Positions 37,555 to 45,776 of a stretch of 64,000 nucleotides of DNA are shown here, piece after piece (position 1 is the stretch's first letter; each line of letters starts with the position of its first letter). The notes under the pieces were generated by a model that saw only the letters and a list, made by a program, of their open reading frames with translations, was not told the origin of the DNA and ran no database searches. Source of the stretch: JARRKU01 sp963675565 (GTDB taxonomy: Bacteria > Desulfobacterota > Desulfobacteria > Desulfobacterales > Desulfosarcinaceae). A program made the translations under genes and the position numbers. The stretch spans positions 1,426,001-1,490,000 of the forward strand of contig CAXXYD010000004.1 in NCBI GenBank assembly GCA_963675565.2. Direction: 5' to 3'.

Positions 37555-38618
37555 TATTGCCGACAGTACCACCGATAGGCATTGAGGATACCGGTCATCA
37601 AATCTATCCTGCGACTCCAGCCCGCATTGGTCATCCTCGAGATATCCATCAGTTTACACGGCATGCCGTCGGGCATTGCGGTGTCCCACTCGACTTCGTT
37701 TTCGTACCCGATCACTTGCTGAACGATTTCCGCAAGGCGGCGTATAGTGACTTCTTCACCATAGCCAATATTGAGGTGGGACACTTTTTCGATTCCAGTA
37801 TCATTAAATGGAGCAACAGGACGAATAACTTCCTGATAGCTTGCCTTGTCCATATCCATGACATGGTGACACGCAGCGGCCATGTCGTCCACATGCAGGA
37901 ATTCACGACGGGCACTTCCGGTCCCCCATAGGCGGACCAATGGTGGAGAGCTTTTTATGGCCCGGCGGATTTCAACAGGAATGTGACCGAATTTGGCCTC
38001 ATCCTTATTTATGGCGTCAAAATCCTTTTTCATTGCCAATTTTGCCAGATGGAATTTCCTGATCAGCGCCGGCAGCACGTGGGAATTCTGCAGATCGAAG
38101 TTGTCGTTGGGGCCGTAAAGATTGGTGGGCATAACGGACCGGTAGTCGGTGCCGTACTGCCGGTTATAGGATTCGCAGAGCTTGATGCCGGCGATCTTGG
38201 CGATGGCGTAGGGCTCGTTGGTGGGCTCCAGGCAGCCGCTGAGCAGGTGTTCTTCTTTCATGGGCTGTGGGGCGTTCCGAGGGTAGATGCACGACGAGCC
38301 CAGGAAAAGCAGGCGGTTTACGCCGGCCTTGTAGGCCGCATGGATCACATTGCACTGGATCATCAGGTTCTGGTAGATGAACTCGGCGCGATAGGTGTCG
38401 TTGGCGTGGATGCCGCCCACCCTGGCGGCGGCCAGGAAGACCACGTCGATGGATTCGGTACGGAAAAAATCGTCGACCGCGGCCTGGTCGAGCAGGTCCA
38501 GTTCGGCGTGGGTGCGGGTAACCAGGTTGGTGTAGCCTTTGGCCTCGAGTACGCGCACGATGGCTGATCCGACCATGCCGCGGTGGCCGGCGATGTATAT
38601 TCTGTCGTTCTGTTTCAT
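37554..38618 (-). CDS. fcl: GDP-L-fucose synthase
   Basis: A 354-residue SDR enzyme with the N-terminal cofactor site IYIAGHRGMVGSAIVRVLE, LFLGSSCIYPRNAPQPMKEE carrying the catalytic serine, and YAIAKIAGIKLCESYNRQYG with the YxxxK pair. It converts GDP-4-keto-6-deoxy-mannose to GDP-L-fucose by epimerisation and reduction. It lies 15 bases after gmd. The predicted polymer therefore contains L-fucose or a derivative in addition to L-FucNAc. Confidence 0.94.
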   Translation of the reverse strand: MKQNDRIYIAGHRGMVGSAIVRVLEAKGYTNLVTRTHAELDLLDQAAVDDFFRTESIDVVFLAAARVGGIHANDTYRAEFIYQNLMIQCNVIHAAYKAGVNRLLFLGSSCIYPRNAPQPMKEEHLLSGCLEPTNEPYAIAKIAGIKLCESYNRQYGTDYRSVMPTNLYGPNDNFDLQNSHVLPALIRKFHLAKLAMKKDFDAINKDEAKFGHIPVEIRRAIKSSPPLVRLWGTGSARREFLHVDDMAAACHHVMDMDKASYQEVIRPVAPFNDTGIEKVSHLNIGYGEEVTIRRLAEIVQQVIGYENEVEWDTAMPDGMPCKLMDISRMTNAGWSRRIDLMTGILNAYRWYCRQ

Positions 38619-38633
38619 TGACGGTTTGCCGCT

Positions 38634-39719
38634 CTACTCGTTGTGGTTGAATACGGGAAAGCCGGCGCGCTGGACCAGTTCGTCTTTTTTGGCTTCTTCC
38701 AGGTCGGCCCGCACCATCTCTTTGACCATGTCGAGAAAGGATATCTCCGGCTTCCAGCCGAGCTTTTCGCGAGCCTTGGCCGGATCGCCCAGCAGGGTCT
38801 CCACCTCGGTGGGACGGAAGTATTTCGGGTCCACGGCCACGATGGTTTTGCCATTGGCCGGATTGACGCCCCGCTCCTCGACGCCTGTGCCCTCCCATTG
38901 GATGGCGATGCCCAACTCCCTGGCGGTCAGTTCGATGAATTCCCGTACCGAGTGCTGCTCCCCGGTGGCGATGACGAAGTCGTCCGGTGCGTCCTGCTGC
39001 AGCATGAGCCACTGCATGCGCACGTAATCCCTGGCATGGCCCCAGTCTCGCAGGGCGTTGAGGTTGCCAATGTACAGGCAGTTCTGCAGGCCCAGGTAGA
39101 TTCGAGACAGTGCACGGGTGATCTTGCGGGTGACGAAGGTCTCGCCGCGGATGGGGGACTCATGGTTGAACAGGATGCCGTTGCAGGTGTAGATGCCGTA
39201 GGCCTCGCGGTAGTTCACCGTGATCCAGTAGGCGTAGAGCTTGGCGCAGGCGTAAGGTGACCTCGGATAGAACGGAGTGGTCTCGGTCTGGGGCACTTCC
39301 TGGACCTTGCCATAGAGCTCCGATGTGGAGGCCTGGTAGAAGCGGGTCGTTTTTTCGAGCCCCAGCAGGCGGATGCCTTCCAACAAGCGCATGACGCCCA
39401 GGGCGTCCACGTCGGCAGTGTACTCCGGGGATTCAAAGGAGACCTGCACGTGGCTCTGGGCAGCCAGGTTATAGACTTCATCCGGCTGCACCTGTTGCAA
39501 TATGCGGATCAGGTTTGAGGCATCGGTCAGATCGCCGTAATGCAATATCAACCGGCGGTCCTCTTGGTGCGGATCCTCGTAGAGGTGATCAATACGGTGG
39601 GTGTTGAACAGGGACGCCCGCCGTTTGATACCGTGAACTTCGTACCCTTTTTCAATGAGAAATTCGGCCAGATAGGCGCCGTCCTGGCCTGTAATGCCCG
39701 TGATGAGTGCTTTTTTCAT
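38634..39719 (-). CDS. gmd: GDP-mannose 4,6-dehydratase
   Basis: A 361-residue SDR enzyme starting MKKALITGITGQDGAYLAEF, with GIKRRASLFNTHRIDHLYED, the catalytic ASTSELYGKVQEVPQTE and YPRSPYACAKLYAYWITVNY. It makes GDP-4-keto-6-deoxy-mannose, the Fcl substrate. An AAGGAA ribosome-binding site precedes the ATG. It is the first gene of the exopolysaccharide block, about 415 bases downstream of the cobalamin riboswitch terminator. Confidence 0.95.
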   Translation of the reverse strand: MKKALITGITGQDGAYLAEFLIEKGYEVHGIKRRASLFNTHRIDHLYEDPHQEDRRLILHYGDLTDASNLIRILQQVQPDEVYNLAAQSHVQVSFESPEYTADVDALGVMRLLEGIRLLGLEKTTRFYQASTSELYGKVQEVPQTETTPFYPRSPYACAKLYAYWITVNYREAYGIYTCNGILFNHESPIRGETFVTRKITRALSRIYLGLQNCLYIGNLNALRDWGHARDYVRMQWLMLQQDAPDDFVIATGEQHSVREFIELTARELGIAIQWEGTGVEERGVNPANGKTIVAVDPKYFRPTEVETLLGDPAKAREKLGWKPEISFLDMVKEMVRADLEEAKKDELVQRAGFPVFNHNE

Positions 39720-40134
39720 GCATTTCCTTCAATACGCCCTTTTTCACTCCGGACGAGTGGTGTCTGATGGTTCACAATTCTGCATCTATTGTGCCTTTAT
39801 CTGTGTTGGAATATTGCATGGGACATTTGCACCGAATGCCGGATATAGCTCCGCCTCCTGAATTACATATGGGGTCTTTCGGCGAACGGTGATGGGCGGG
39901 CCATGAACCGCCAAGGGGCCTGCCTGCCGAAAGCAAAAACGGTGCCGGTCTGCAGCCTTGTGTACGCGCAGGACGTGCCGGAACCTGTTGCTGAAGCCTG
40001 TGCAGGTTGTATGTTCCAGATGTTAGCGTTTCATTATACCGGGGTTAGAATACCAATAATCGGAAACGCCGGCATCCGACCACCGCATGAAATAGTTGTG
40101 TGCCGGTCTGCACTTTGCTTTTACCCAAATAAAA
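39720..40134 (-). other. Long untranslated leader between riboswitch terminator and gmd
   Basis: About 415 bases with no convincing ORF on the minus strand. It contains a 13-base direct repeat, GTGCCGGTCTGCA on the plus strand, at 39942-39954 and 40101-40113, a perfect TATAAT hexamer on the minus strand near 40032-40037 without a matching -35, and a sigma-54-like site. No ops/JUMPstart element was recognised. Confidence 0.45.
39932..39947 (-). promoter_or_regulatory. Candidate sigma-54 promoter upstream of gmd
   Basis: On the minus strand CGGCACCGTTTTTGCT keeps the -24 GG and -12 GC dinucleotides with the correct ten-base spacing and the GGCAC-N5-TTGC pattern. Sigma-54 and the PrsK/PrsR regulators are known to control some exosortase systems. 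It lies 213 bases upstream of gmd, after the riboswitch terminator, so it would bypass riboswitch control. A single match by eye; moderate to low confidence. Confidence 0.4.
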
Positions 40135-40166
40135 AACCCGGATCGATGACAGCATCGATCCGGGTT
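40135..40166 (-). terminator. Intrinsic terminator paired with the first cobalamin riboswitch
   Basis: On the minus strand AACCCGGATCGATG and CATCGATCCGGGTT form a perfect 14-bp stem with a four-base loop, followed by a T-run. It lies about 65 bases after the riboswitch, where an expression platform is expected, and upstream of gmd. Confidence 0.88.
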
Positions 40167-40231
40167 ATCCCTTTGCTTAACCCCAAGATCTTTCAGGCGC
40201 CTTTCTTTTCCACGAAAAGGTCCCGAAGGGT

Positions 40232-40436
40232 TTTCAGGCAGGTCTTCTGACTTACGGATCGATCTACCGGCTGTGCCTTCCCCCGCCGTTGTTCCGGCAA
40301 AGTGGCTCGATACAGCTTTCGTCCCCGATTACAGCGGCGGGCCCGTCCCCGATTTACACGGGCGTTCCCTTTTAAGCCGGCATGGTTTGCTCGTGGGCAA
40401 TGCCGCAGGCGAGGTATACCGGCACCTGAAAACGAT
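40232..40436 (-). promoter_or_regulatory. Cobalamin riboswitch 1 (heads the exopolysaccharide block)
   Basis: Read on the minus strand, it shows the conserved cobalamin aptamer order: CAGGTGCC at the 5' end, AAAAGGGAACGCC, GCCGCTGTAATCGGGGACGA, a later GCCACT, GGGGAAGGC, and the B12 box GTCAGAAGACCTGCC at the 3' end. A terminator follows at 40135-40166. In this class, ligand binding normally reduces downstream expression. The first downstream gene is gmd; no B12 gene lies between. No protein-coding frame across it is credible. Confidence 0.93.
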
Positions 40437-40444
40437 TTCTTATC

Positions 40445-40534
40445 TGATGTGCTATCGCGGCGAGACGCCGCCCCGCATTCGTGTCGCCTTTCGGCATGGT
40501 CTTGAATCCGCCTGCGGGCCTTCCAAAAACTATA
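40445..40534 (-). promoter_or_regulatory. Promoter -10 and structured 5' leader ahead of riboswitch 1
   Basis: On the minus strand a TATAGT hexamer at 40534-40529 would start transcription near 40522. The following RNA contains a hairpin with a GAAA tetraloop (GCCGAAAGGC) inside a larger stem pairing CCCGCA with TGCGGG, and a GCGGCG/CGCCGC hairpin, before the cobalamin aptamer. No good -35 is present, suggesting an activated promoter. The structured part resembles, but does not match, a GEMM aptamer. Confidence 0.4.
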
Positions 40535-40559
40535 GCAATTTAGGTCATTCAACCGAACG

Positions 40560-40598
40560 TTGCTTGACCGAATGTGCCGATTGCTTGACCTTTTGTGC
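40560..40598. promoter_or_regulatory. Two TTGCTTGACC direct repeats spaced 21 bp
   Basis: TTGCTTGACC occurs at 40560-40569 and 40581-40590, 21 bp apart (two helical turns). Relative to the proposed start near 40522 the centres fall near -42 and -63, the placement used by AraC-family activators. A closely related TGCTTGACCGAAT occurs at 54671-54693. The AraC-type protein encoded at 59024-59866 is a candidate binder. Confidence 0.45.
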
Positions 40599-40605
40599 AC
40601 GGCTC

Positions 40606-40641
40606 CGATGAATGAAAAATACTGCGGTTTTTCATTCATCG
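40606..40641. repeat. Perfect 14-bp inverted repeat between the divergent EPS and Flp loci
   Basis: CGATGAATGAAAAA and TTTTTCATTCATCG pair around an eight-base loop. On the plus strand it is followed by TTTTAATTTT, so it could stop plus-strand read-through into the flp promoter region; it may instead be an operator. It lies in the divergent region between the cobalamin-controlled leader and flp. Confidence 0.6.
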
Positions 40642-40822
40642 TTTTAATTTTAAGGTATTAATTCGTATTTCATGTATTCAGGAGCCCCTGCCGGTGCGGC
40701 TATAAAAGTCAAGTTATCAGCACATAAGTACAAGCGCGCAACCTGAAAACGCTATAGTTTCTAAAACCTTTTACTGCTGTTATTTGACCGATAAACGGGT
40801 AAGCGAAGGATAGGCGAAAGCC

Positions 40823-41029
40823 ATGTTTGGTCTATTGAAATCACTGTGGAAAAATGATTCCGGCGTCACGGCTGTGGAATACGGCCTCATCGCCGGCCTG
40901 ATGGCCGCCCTGCTGGTGGCGGTGATGGGGTTGTTCGGCGAGCAGCTCAAGCGGCTGTTCACCGCCATTTCCGACCAGTTGGGAGACGCCGCCGATCAGG
41001 TGGGCAGTGCGCAAACCCCCGGCAAATAG
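40823..41029 (+). CDS. flp: Flp-family type IVb pilin
   Basis: A 68-residue pilin. The leader MFGLLKSLWKNDSG ends in glycine, and the mature part begins VTAVEYGLIAGLMAALLVAV with Glu at +5 and Tyr at +6, the Flp hallmark. It would be cleaved by the prepilin peptidase encoded next and assembled by the Tad machine. First gene of the tad cluster; a 30-base gap separates it from cpaA. Confidence 0.93.
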   Translation: MFGLLKSLWKNDSGVTAVEYGLIAGLMAALLVAVMGLFGEQLKRLFTAISDQLGDAADQVGSAQTPGK

Positions 41030-41059
41030 CCGGCGCGTTCGACGCCATCGGCCCCCGGC

Positions 41060-41575
41060 ATGAATTTGACCTTTTCCCATACGGTTTGTGTGGTGCTGTT
41101 GACGGTGAGCACCGTATGGGATGTCTTCGCCCGCCGTATCCCCAACGGGATCACCATCCCGGCCATTTCCGGCGCTATTGTCTTTCACGGTTGTTATCAT
41201 GGATGGCTCTCGGGCGGCTGGACTGCCGCGGCCGGTTGCGCAGTGGGCGGCGGGCTGCTGCTGCTTCCTTTTGCCATGGGCGGTATCGGCGGCGGGGACG
41301 TCAAGCTGATGGCCGCCCTGGGCGCCTGGTTGGGCGGGGCGGCGGTAGTCAATGTGTTTATTTACAGCGCCTGGGCGGGCGCATTGTGGTCCCTGGCCGT
41401 GATGATCGGCGACCGGTCCCTGATCCGGCGGCTGCGCCGCATCCGACAGGAACTGACGCTCTCGGGGACGACGGGCAGGCTGCAGCTTAACATGGACAAG
41501 CCCCTTGGAATTCCTTACGCCCTGCCCATGGCCATCGGCTATCTGGTGTTTGCGACTTATGGCCCTCTGGTGTGA
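41060..41575 (+). CDS. cpaA: Prepilin peptidase, A24 family (TadV/CpaA)
   Basis: A 171-residue membrane protease with the two catalytic aspartates in the usual settings: VWDVFARRIPNGITIPA near residue 20 and GGGDVKLMAALGAWLGG near residue 77. Between them lie hydrophobic helices. It lacks the N-methylation domain, as usual for TadV/CpaA. It processes the Flp pilin and TadE/G-type pseudopilins. Confidence 0.92.
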   Translation: MNLTFSHTVCVVLLTVSTVWDVFARRIPNGITIPAISGAIVFHGCYHGWLSGGWTAAAGCAVGGGLLLLPFAMGGIGGGDVKLMAALGAWLGGAAVVNVFIYSAWAGALWSLAVMIGDRSLIRRLRRIRQELTLSGTTGRLQLNMDKPLGIPYALPMAIGYLVFATYGPLV

Positions 41576-41999
41576 CAGATTGCGGAAAAAGGGTGCGGAC
41601 ACCCGCGGCGGTGCCGCAGTGGAGTTCGCACTGGTGCTGCCTGTGCTGCTGACCATCCTGTTCGGTACCATCGAGTATGGCTGGTTCATGACCTGGCAGT
41701 TCGTGCTCAACAACGCGGTTACCGAGGGAGCCCGTGCGGCGGTCAGGGCCCGGGAGTGGGAAGACGAAGACCCGGAAGAGATGGCGCGGGAGGCGGTGAC
41801 AGATGCTCTGTGGCTGCTCAAGGAGCAAGATGTCGAGGCGTTCCAGGAAAAGCTGAACACCTCCATCGACGAAGATGCCGAACCGCGCCGTATCGAAGTG
41901 GTTGTGGCGCAACTCGATTACATCCCGCTCACCGGGTTCCTGCCCCAATCCCTGGTGCCGAATTATATGAGTGCCAAGGCCGTGATGGCCTTTCCCTGA
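41559..41999 (+). CDS. tadE: TadE-family pseudopilin
   Basis: A 146-residue protein starting MALWCDRLRKKGADTRGGAA, with the TadE motif GGAAVEFALVLPVLLTILFG at its membrane helix, followed by EYGWFMTWQ and an acidic periplasmic part. The ATG at 41559 overlaps the cpaA end by 17 bases. TadE is thought to be a minor pilin-like component of the Flp pilus. Confidence 0.88.
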   Translation: MALWCDRLRKKGADTRGGAAVEFALVLPVLLTILFGTIEYGWFMTWQFVLNNAVTEGARAAVRAREWEDEDPEEMAREAVTDALWLLKEQDVEAFQEKLNTSIDEDAEPRRIEVVVAQLDYIPLTGFLPQSLVPNYMSAKAVMAFP

Positions 42000-42014
42000 A
42001 AGAGAGTTGATTCT

Positions 42015-43067
42015 ATGCGAAAAACCCGCGGGCTGATCGCCCTGGCCGTATCCATTCTGCTGGCCTTTCTGGCGGCCAAGGCCGTCTACTGGCAGATGAA
42101 CAAACCCCGGCCCCAGCCGGAAAAGACCAGTGCTCTGCTACCGCCGCCTAAACCGAAACGGTTTTCGGCATCGGTGGCTGCCGGCATGCGCTCGTTCAGC
42201 GTCACCATAGACAAAACCGGCCTGTCGGCAAAACTGCGCAGGGGCGACCGCGTGGATCTGGTGGCCACAACGCCGCTGCCGGGAGATAATGGGGGCCACG
42301 TGTCGCGCGTCCTTCTGGAAAATATCGAGATCCTGGACATCGACCGCGGCGATGCGGCCGGCGGCAAAAAAAACGCTGCACGCACCGCCCAATGGACCGT
42401 GGCCCTGCTGGTGACACCCGAACAGGGGGTGACCCTGGCGGCGGCCAGCGCGGCATCCAGGATCGCGCTGATGGCCCGCAACGGGAAAGACCCTGACCGG
42501 CGAGCGGTCCTGGCGGCGGCCTACACCACCGACAAAGGGGCCGAAATGGTACGCGACGGCACACCCGGCGACACGGACGCCATTCCCGAAGGCATGCGCG
42601 CCATCACCATAGCCGTGCGCAGAATCGACGGCATGGCCGGACGGCTGCACCCCCGCGACCGGGTGGATGTACTGACCACATGCCCTTACTCCCGGTTTTC
42701 GTCGGACACCAATCAACCGGGGGGCAAAGGCGAGGTCACCGAGTACCGCCTGGCCTCACGCACCGTGCTGCAAAACATCGAGGTGCTGTCCACCGAGAAG
42801 GATGCGGCCCTGAACGCGGGACTGCCCGAGGCGGTTCAGTACGTCACGCTGCTGGTCACCCCGGCGCAGGCCGAAATCGTCACGGTGGCCACCGACGCCA
42901 GCAAAAAGGTGTCCCTGCGCCTGATCAGCCGTAACCGGATGGACGACGGACGCGTGGCCACCGGCGGACAGCTGCTTTCAGATGTGCTCCTGCCCAGAAA
43001 ACATCAGTGGAACCACCATATTCCTGTCCACCACGGGCAAACCCAGACGATGAGATATTTCAAATGA
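42015..43067 (+). CDS. cpaB: Flp pilus assembly protein CpaB/RcpC
   Basis: A 350-residue protein with one N-terminal membrane helix (LIALAVSILLAFLAAKAVYW), a proline-rich linker and SAF-like repeats (FSVTIDKTGLSAKLRRGDRV and ITIAVRRIDGMAGRLHPRDR). CpaB/RcpC supports secretin function in the periplasm. An AGAGAG site precedes the ATG. Confidence 0.9.
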   Translation: MRKTRGLIALAVSILLAFLAAKAVYWQMNKPRPQPEKTSALLPPPKPKRFSASVAAGMRSFSVTIDKTGLSAKLRRGDRVDLVATTPLPGDNGGHVSRVLLENIEILDIDRGDAAGGKKNAARTAQWTVALLVTPEQGVTLAAASAASRIALMARNGKDPDRRAVLAAAYTTDKGAEMVRDGTPGDTDAIPEGMRAITIAVRRIDGMAGRLHPRDRVDVLTTCPYSRFSSDTNQPGGKGEVTEYRLASRTVLQNIEVLSTEKDAALNAGLPEAVQYVTLLVTPAQAEIVTVATDASKKVSLRLISRNRMDDGRVATGGQLLSDVLLPRKHQWNHHIPVHHGQTQTMRYFK

Positions 43068-43078
43068 AGGAGACGGGT

Positions 43079-44584
43079 GTGACTGCTACGACCACACGCC
43101 GGACGGCAGCGGCCCTTTCCGGCAGCATCGCACTCCTGGCCGCCGGCCTGATCTGGTGTGCGTTGGCGGCCTCCCCGGCGGCGGCCACAACCTGTCAAGA
43201 GTTCGGCTCCAATCGCTGCCGCATCGACATCGAACTGCACAAGTCCCACGTGCAGACCACCGACCGGGACATCACCCGGGTGGCCGTCGCCGATCCGGAC
43301 ATCGCCGACATTCAGCTAATCACGCCCCGCCAGGTGCTGGTACTGGCCGGGAACAAGCCCGGCGGCACCAACCTGATCCTCTGGCACGGCGACGACGAAG
43401 CCGTCGTCTACGAGATAAAGGTGTTCATTCCCGACGACCTGATTCAGGCCTTGCGCCGGCACATCGCCCTGCTGGCACCCCGGGCGTCCGTTGCGGTGGT
43501 GCCGACCGGCAAGAACATCATCCTCAATGGCACGGTCAACAGCCAGCGTGAACTAAACCGGGTGCTGGCGGCTGCAAAAAGCTTCGATGTCAGCGTGACC
43601 AATATGCTCACCGTGTCGGGTTCCCAGCAGGTACAGCTGGAGGTCAAAATCGCCGAGGTGTCCAAGTCCGGCAGCAAGCAGATGGGGCTGGGATTCATCA
43701 ACCAAAGTGATTGGAACATTGGCCTCTTTCCGTCGGGCAGTTTCTCGGCAACGTCCACAGTGGGAGAGAACTATACCGGCTTGAGTTCGGAGCTATCGCT
43801 GGAATCACCTTTTGCCTCGGCCTTCCAGCTTGCACTCCACTCGCAATCCGGCGACACGGTGGGTATATTGGGCATCCTCAAGGGGCAGGGGCTGGCCCGC
43901 ATCCTGGCCACGCCCACCCTTGTGACCATGAGCGGCCAGGAGGCCGACTTCCTGGTGGGGGGTGAATTTCCCATACCGGTAGCCGGTCAAAACGGTGCTA
44001 TTTCAATAACTTACAAGGAGTTCGGTATTCTTCTGCGTTTCACTCCGGTAGTGGTGGACAAAGAGACCATCACCATCCAGGTGGCCCCCGAGGTGAGCAG
44101 TGTGGACTACTCTCTGGGGGTGGTTTCGGGAGGCGTGTCGGTTCCCGGCATCAGCACCCGCCGCGGGGCGGCCACCCTCCAGCTCAAAGACGGCCAGTCC
44201 TTCGTGATGGCGGGCCTGCTCAAGGAGGAAACCGCCACCACTATCAGTAAATTTCCCTTTCTGGGGGATCTGCCCATCATCGGCAGCCTGTTCACCAGCA
44301 AATCGTTCCAGAAAAACGAATCCGAGCTGATGATCATGGTGACTCCGCGTCTGGTGCGGGCCCTCAATGCCGACGAGCTGCCGCCGCTGCCCGGCGCCGG
44401 GGAGCGGGATAATATCAGCGACGTGGATTTTTTCCTGCGCAACCTGCCGCCCGTCCGGCAGAAGGCCGATGCCGAAAATCCACCCGAACCGGAAACAGCC
44501 CAGCCGAAGGCACCGGCCGCTCCGCAGCCCGGCGCCGAAACACCGGTGCCCGCTTTCCGGGGGGCCACCGGATTTGCGGAATGA
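43079..44584 (+). CDS. cpaC: Secretin CpaC/RcpA of the Flp pilus system
   Basis: A 501-residue outer-membrane channel. A signal peptide leads into the pilus-specific N domain (DITRVAVADPDIADIQLITP; VLVLAGNKPGGTNLILW), then a BON-like domain, and the secretin domain with VQLEVKIAEVSKSG, LVGGEFPIPVAGQNG and PFLGDLPIIGSLFTS. The GTG at 43079 is chosen because AAGGAG lies six bases upstream; an in-frame ATG at 43064 overlaps the cpaB stop and is the alternative. The C-terminal tail is proline-rich. Confidence 0.92.
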   Translation: MTATTTRRTAAALSGSIALLAAGLIWCALAASPAAATTCQEFGSNRCRIDIELHKSHVQTTDRDITRVAVADPDIADIQLITPRQVLVLAGNKPGGTNLILWHGDDEAVVYEIKVFIPDDLIQALRRHIALLAPRASVAVVPTGKNIILNGTVNSQRELNRVLAAAKSFDVSVTNMLTVSGSQQVQLEVKIAEVSKSGSKQMGLGFINQSDWNIGLFPSGSFSATSTVGENYTGLSSELSLESPFASAFQLALHSQSGDTVGILGILKGQGLARILATPTLVTMSGQEADFLVGGEFPIPVAGQNGAISITYKEFGILLRFTPVVVDKETITIQVAPEVSSVDYSLGVVSGGVSVPGISTRRGAATLQLKDGQSFVMAGLLKEETATTISKFPFLGDLPIIGSLFTSKSFQKNESELMIMVTPRLVRALNADELPPLPGAGERDNISDVDFFLRNLPPVRQKADAENPPEPETAQPKAPAAPQPGAETPVPAFRGATGFAE

Positions 44585-44600
44585 TGAGGGGAAAACCGCT

Positions 44601-45770
44601 ATGGCAAATATTAACGAAACCATCATCCTGACCACAAATGGCGCCATGGCCGACAAGTTGGCCGAGCGCATCGGGGCGGTGACCCACCGCGTCCACCGGG
44701 TGGAGACCCCGGAGGCGGCCGTGGCCCGTATGGACCAACAGGTGCCCCAGGCGCTCTTCATCGATTTGAACGAGAATCCGCAGGCGGCCCTGGCCCTGAC
44801 GCGCCGTATGCGCCACAGTCACCCGGCCATGGCCGTCATGGGCATCGCCAAAGAGAAAAACGCCGATCTGGCCATCGCCGGCCTGCGCGCCGGACTGAGC
44901 GACTACCTGGTATTTCCCAACAACGGCGACGATATCGTGCCGGCCCTGCGCAACGCCCTCAACCGCGGCGCCGGGGGCGGCGGGCTGGCCGAACTGACTG
45001 CCGTATTCAGCCTCAAAGGCGGCCAGGGGGTTACCAGCGTGGCCGTCAACCTGGCCGATCAATTACAGGCCCTCACCGGCCGCAAGGTGCTGCTGCTGGA
45101 TATGAACCTCTACCGCGGCGATGCGGGCGCCTATCTGAACCAGGCCTGCGGCTACACCCCCTTCGATGTGATCCGCGACCGCCAGCGTATGGATGAGCGG
45201 CTGCTTTTTTCCTCCCTGGTACACCACAAGAACCGCTTCTACCTGCTTGGCACCCCGGAAAGCATCAGCGACGCCGAGCAGATCGGCGATGCCGAGGCGG
45301 CCGGCCTGCTGGAGACCCTGCGGCCCTATTTCAGCTACATCGTGGTGGACCTGCCGTCCAGCTTCTCGGCGGTCAACCTGGCGGTACTGGAAGCGGCCGA
45401 CCGGATCCTCATGGTGGCCCAGCAGGCCCTGCCTGAAATCAAGAGCCTTCAGAGCGTGCTGGAGTTTTTCCGCGAATTGTATCCCGACGACAGCAAAACC
45501 CACATCGTGGTCAACCGCCACCAAAAGGGGCAGGAGATCTCGGCCGAGGACATGACGGACATTTTCGACCACCCCGTCACAGCCACCCTGGCCAACGACT
45601 ACCGGGCCTGTTCCGCCGCGGTCAAGGCGGGAAAAACCCTGGCCACGGCGGCACCCCGGTCGCAACTGTGCAAAGACTTCGAAACCCTGGCAGCCCGGCT
45701 GTCGGGCATTTCGCCGACCCCGTCACGGCACTCGCTGTTCCAGCGCCTGGCCGCCATGGTGTGGGGGTAA
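44601..45770 (+). CDS. cpaE: Pilus assembly ATPase CpaE/TadZ
   Basis: A 389-residue protein: a receiver-like N-terminal domain of about 120 residues, then a MinD/ParA-type ATPase with an atypical P-loop (SLKGGQGVTSVAVNLADQLQ) in which the usual GK[ST] lysine is valine, as often seen in CpaE/TadZ. Later motifs include KVLLLDMNLYRGDAGAYLNQ and YIVVDLPSSFSAVNLAVLEA. It helps localise the Tad machine. An ATG at 44601 follows a GAGGGG site; the longer upstream frame overlaps cpaC and was rejected. Confidence 0.9.
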   Translation: MANINETIILTTNGAMADKLAERIGAVTHRVHRVETPEAAVARMDQQVPQALFIDLNENPQAALALTRRMRHSHPAMAVMGIAKEKNADLAIAGLRAGLSDYLVFPNNGDDIVPALRNALNRGAGGGGLAELTAVFSLKGGQGVTSVAVNLADQLQALTGRKVLLLDMNLYRGDAGAYLNQACGYTPFDVIRDRQRMDERLLFSSLVHHKNRFYLLGTPESISDAEQIGDAEAAGLLETLRPYFSYIVVDLPSSFSAVNLAVLEAADRILMVAQQALPEIKSLQSVLEFFRELYPDDSKTHIVVNRHQKGQEISAEDMTDIFDHPVTATLANDYRACSAAVKAGKTLATAAPRSQLCKDFETLAARLSGISPTPSRHSLFQRLAAMVWG

Positions 45771-45776
45771 GGGATC

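Noticed and set aside
39903..40250. Plus-strand ORF across the riboswitch terminator
   Set aside because: Overlaps the conserved RNA structure and shows no protein family features.
40193..40639. Minus-strand ORF through cobalamin riboswitch 1
   Set aside because: The aptamer motifs explain the conservation; the translated protein is arginine-rich noise.
44367..44600. N-terminal extension of CpaE
   Set aside because: Overlaps the secretin coding sequence in another frame; the ATG at 44601 has a good ribosome-binding site and the family start.
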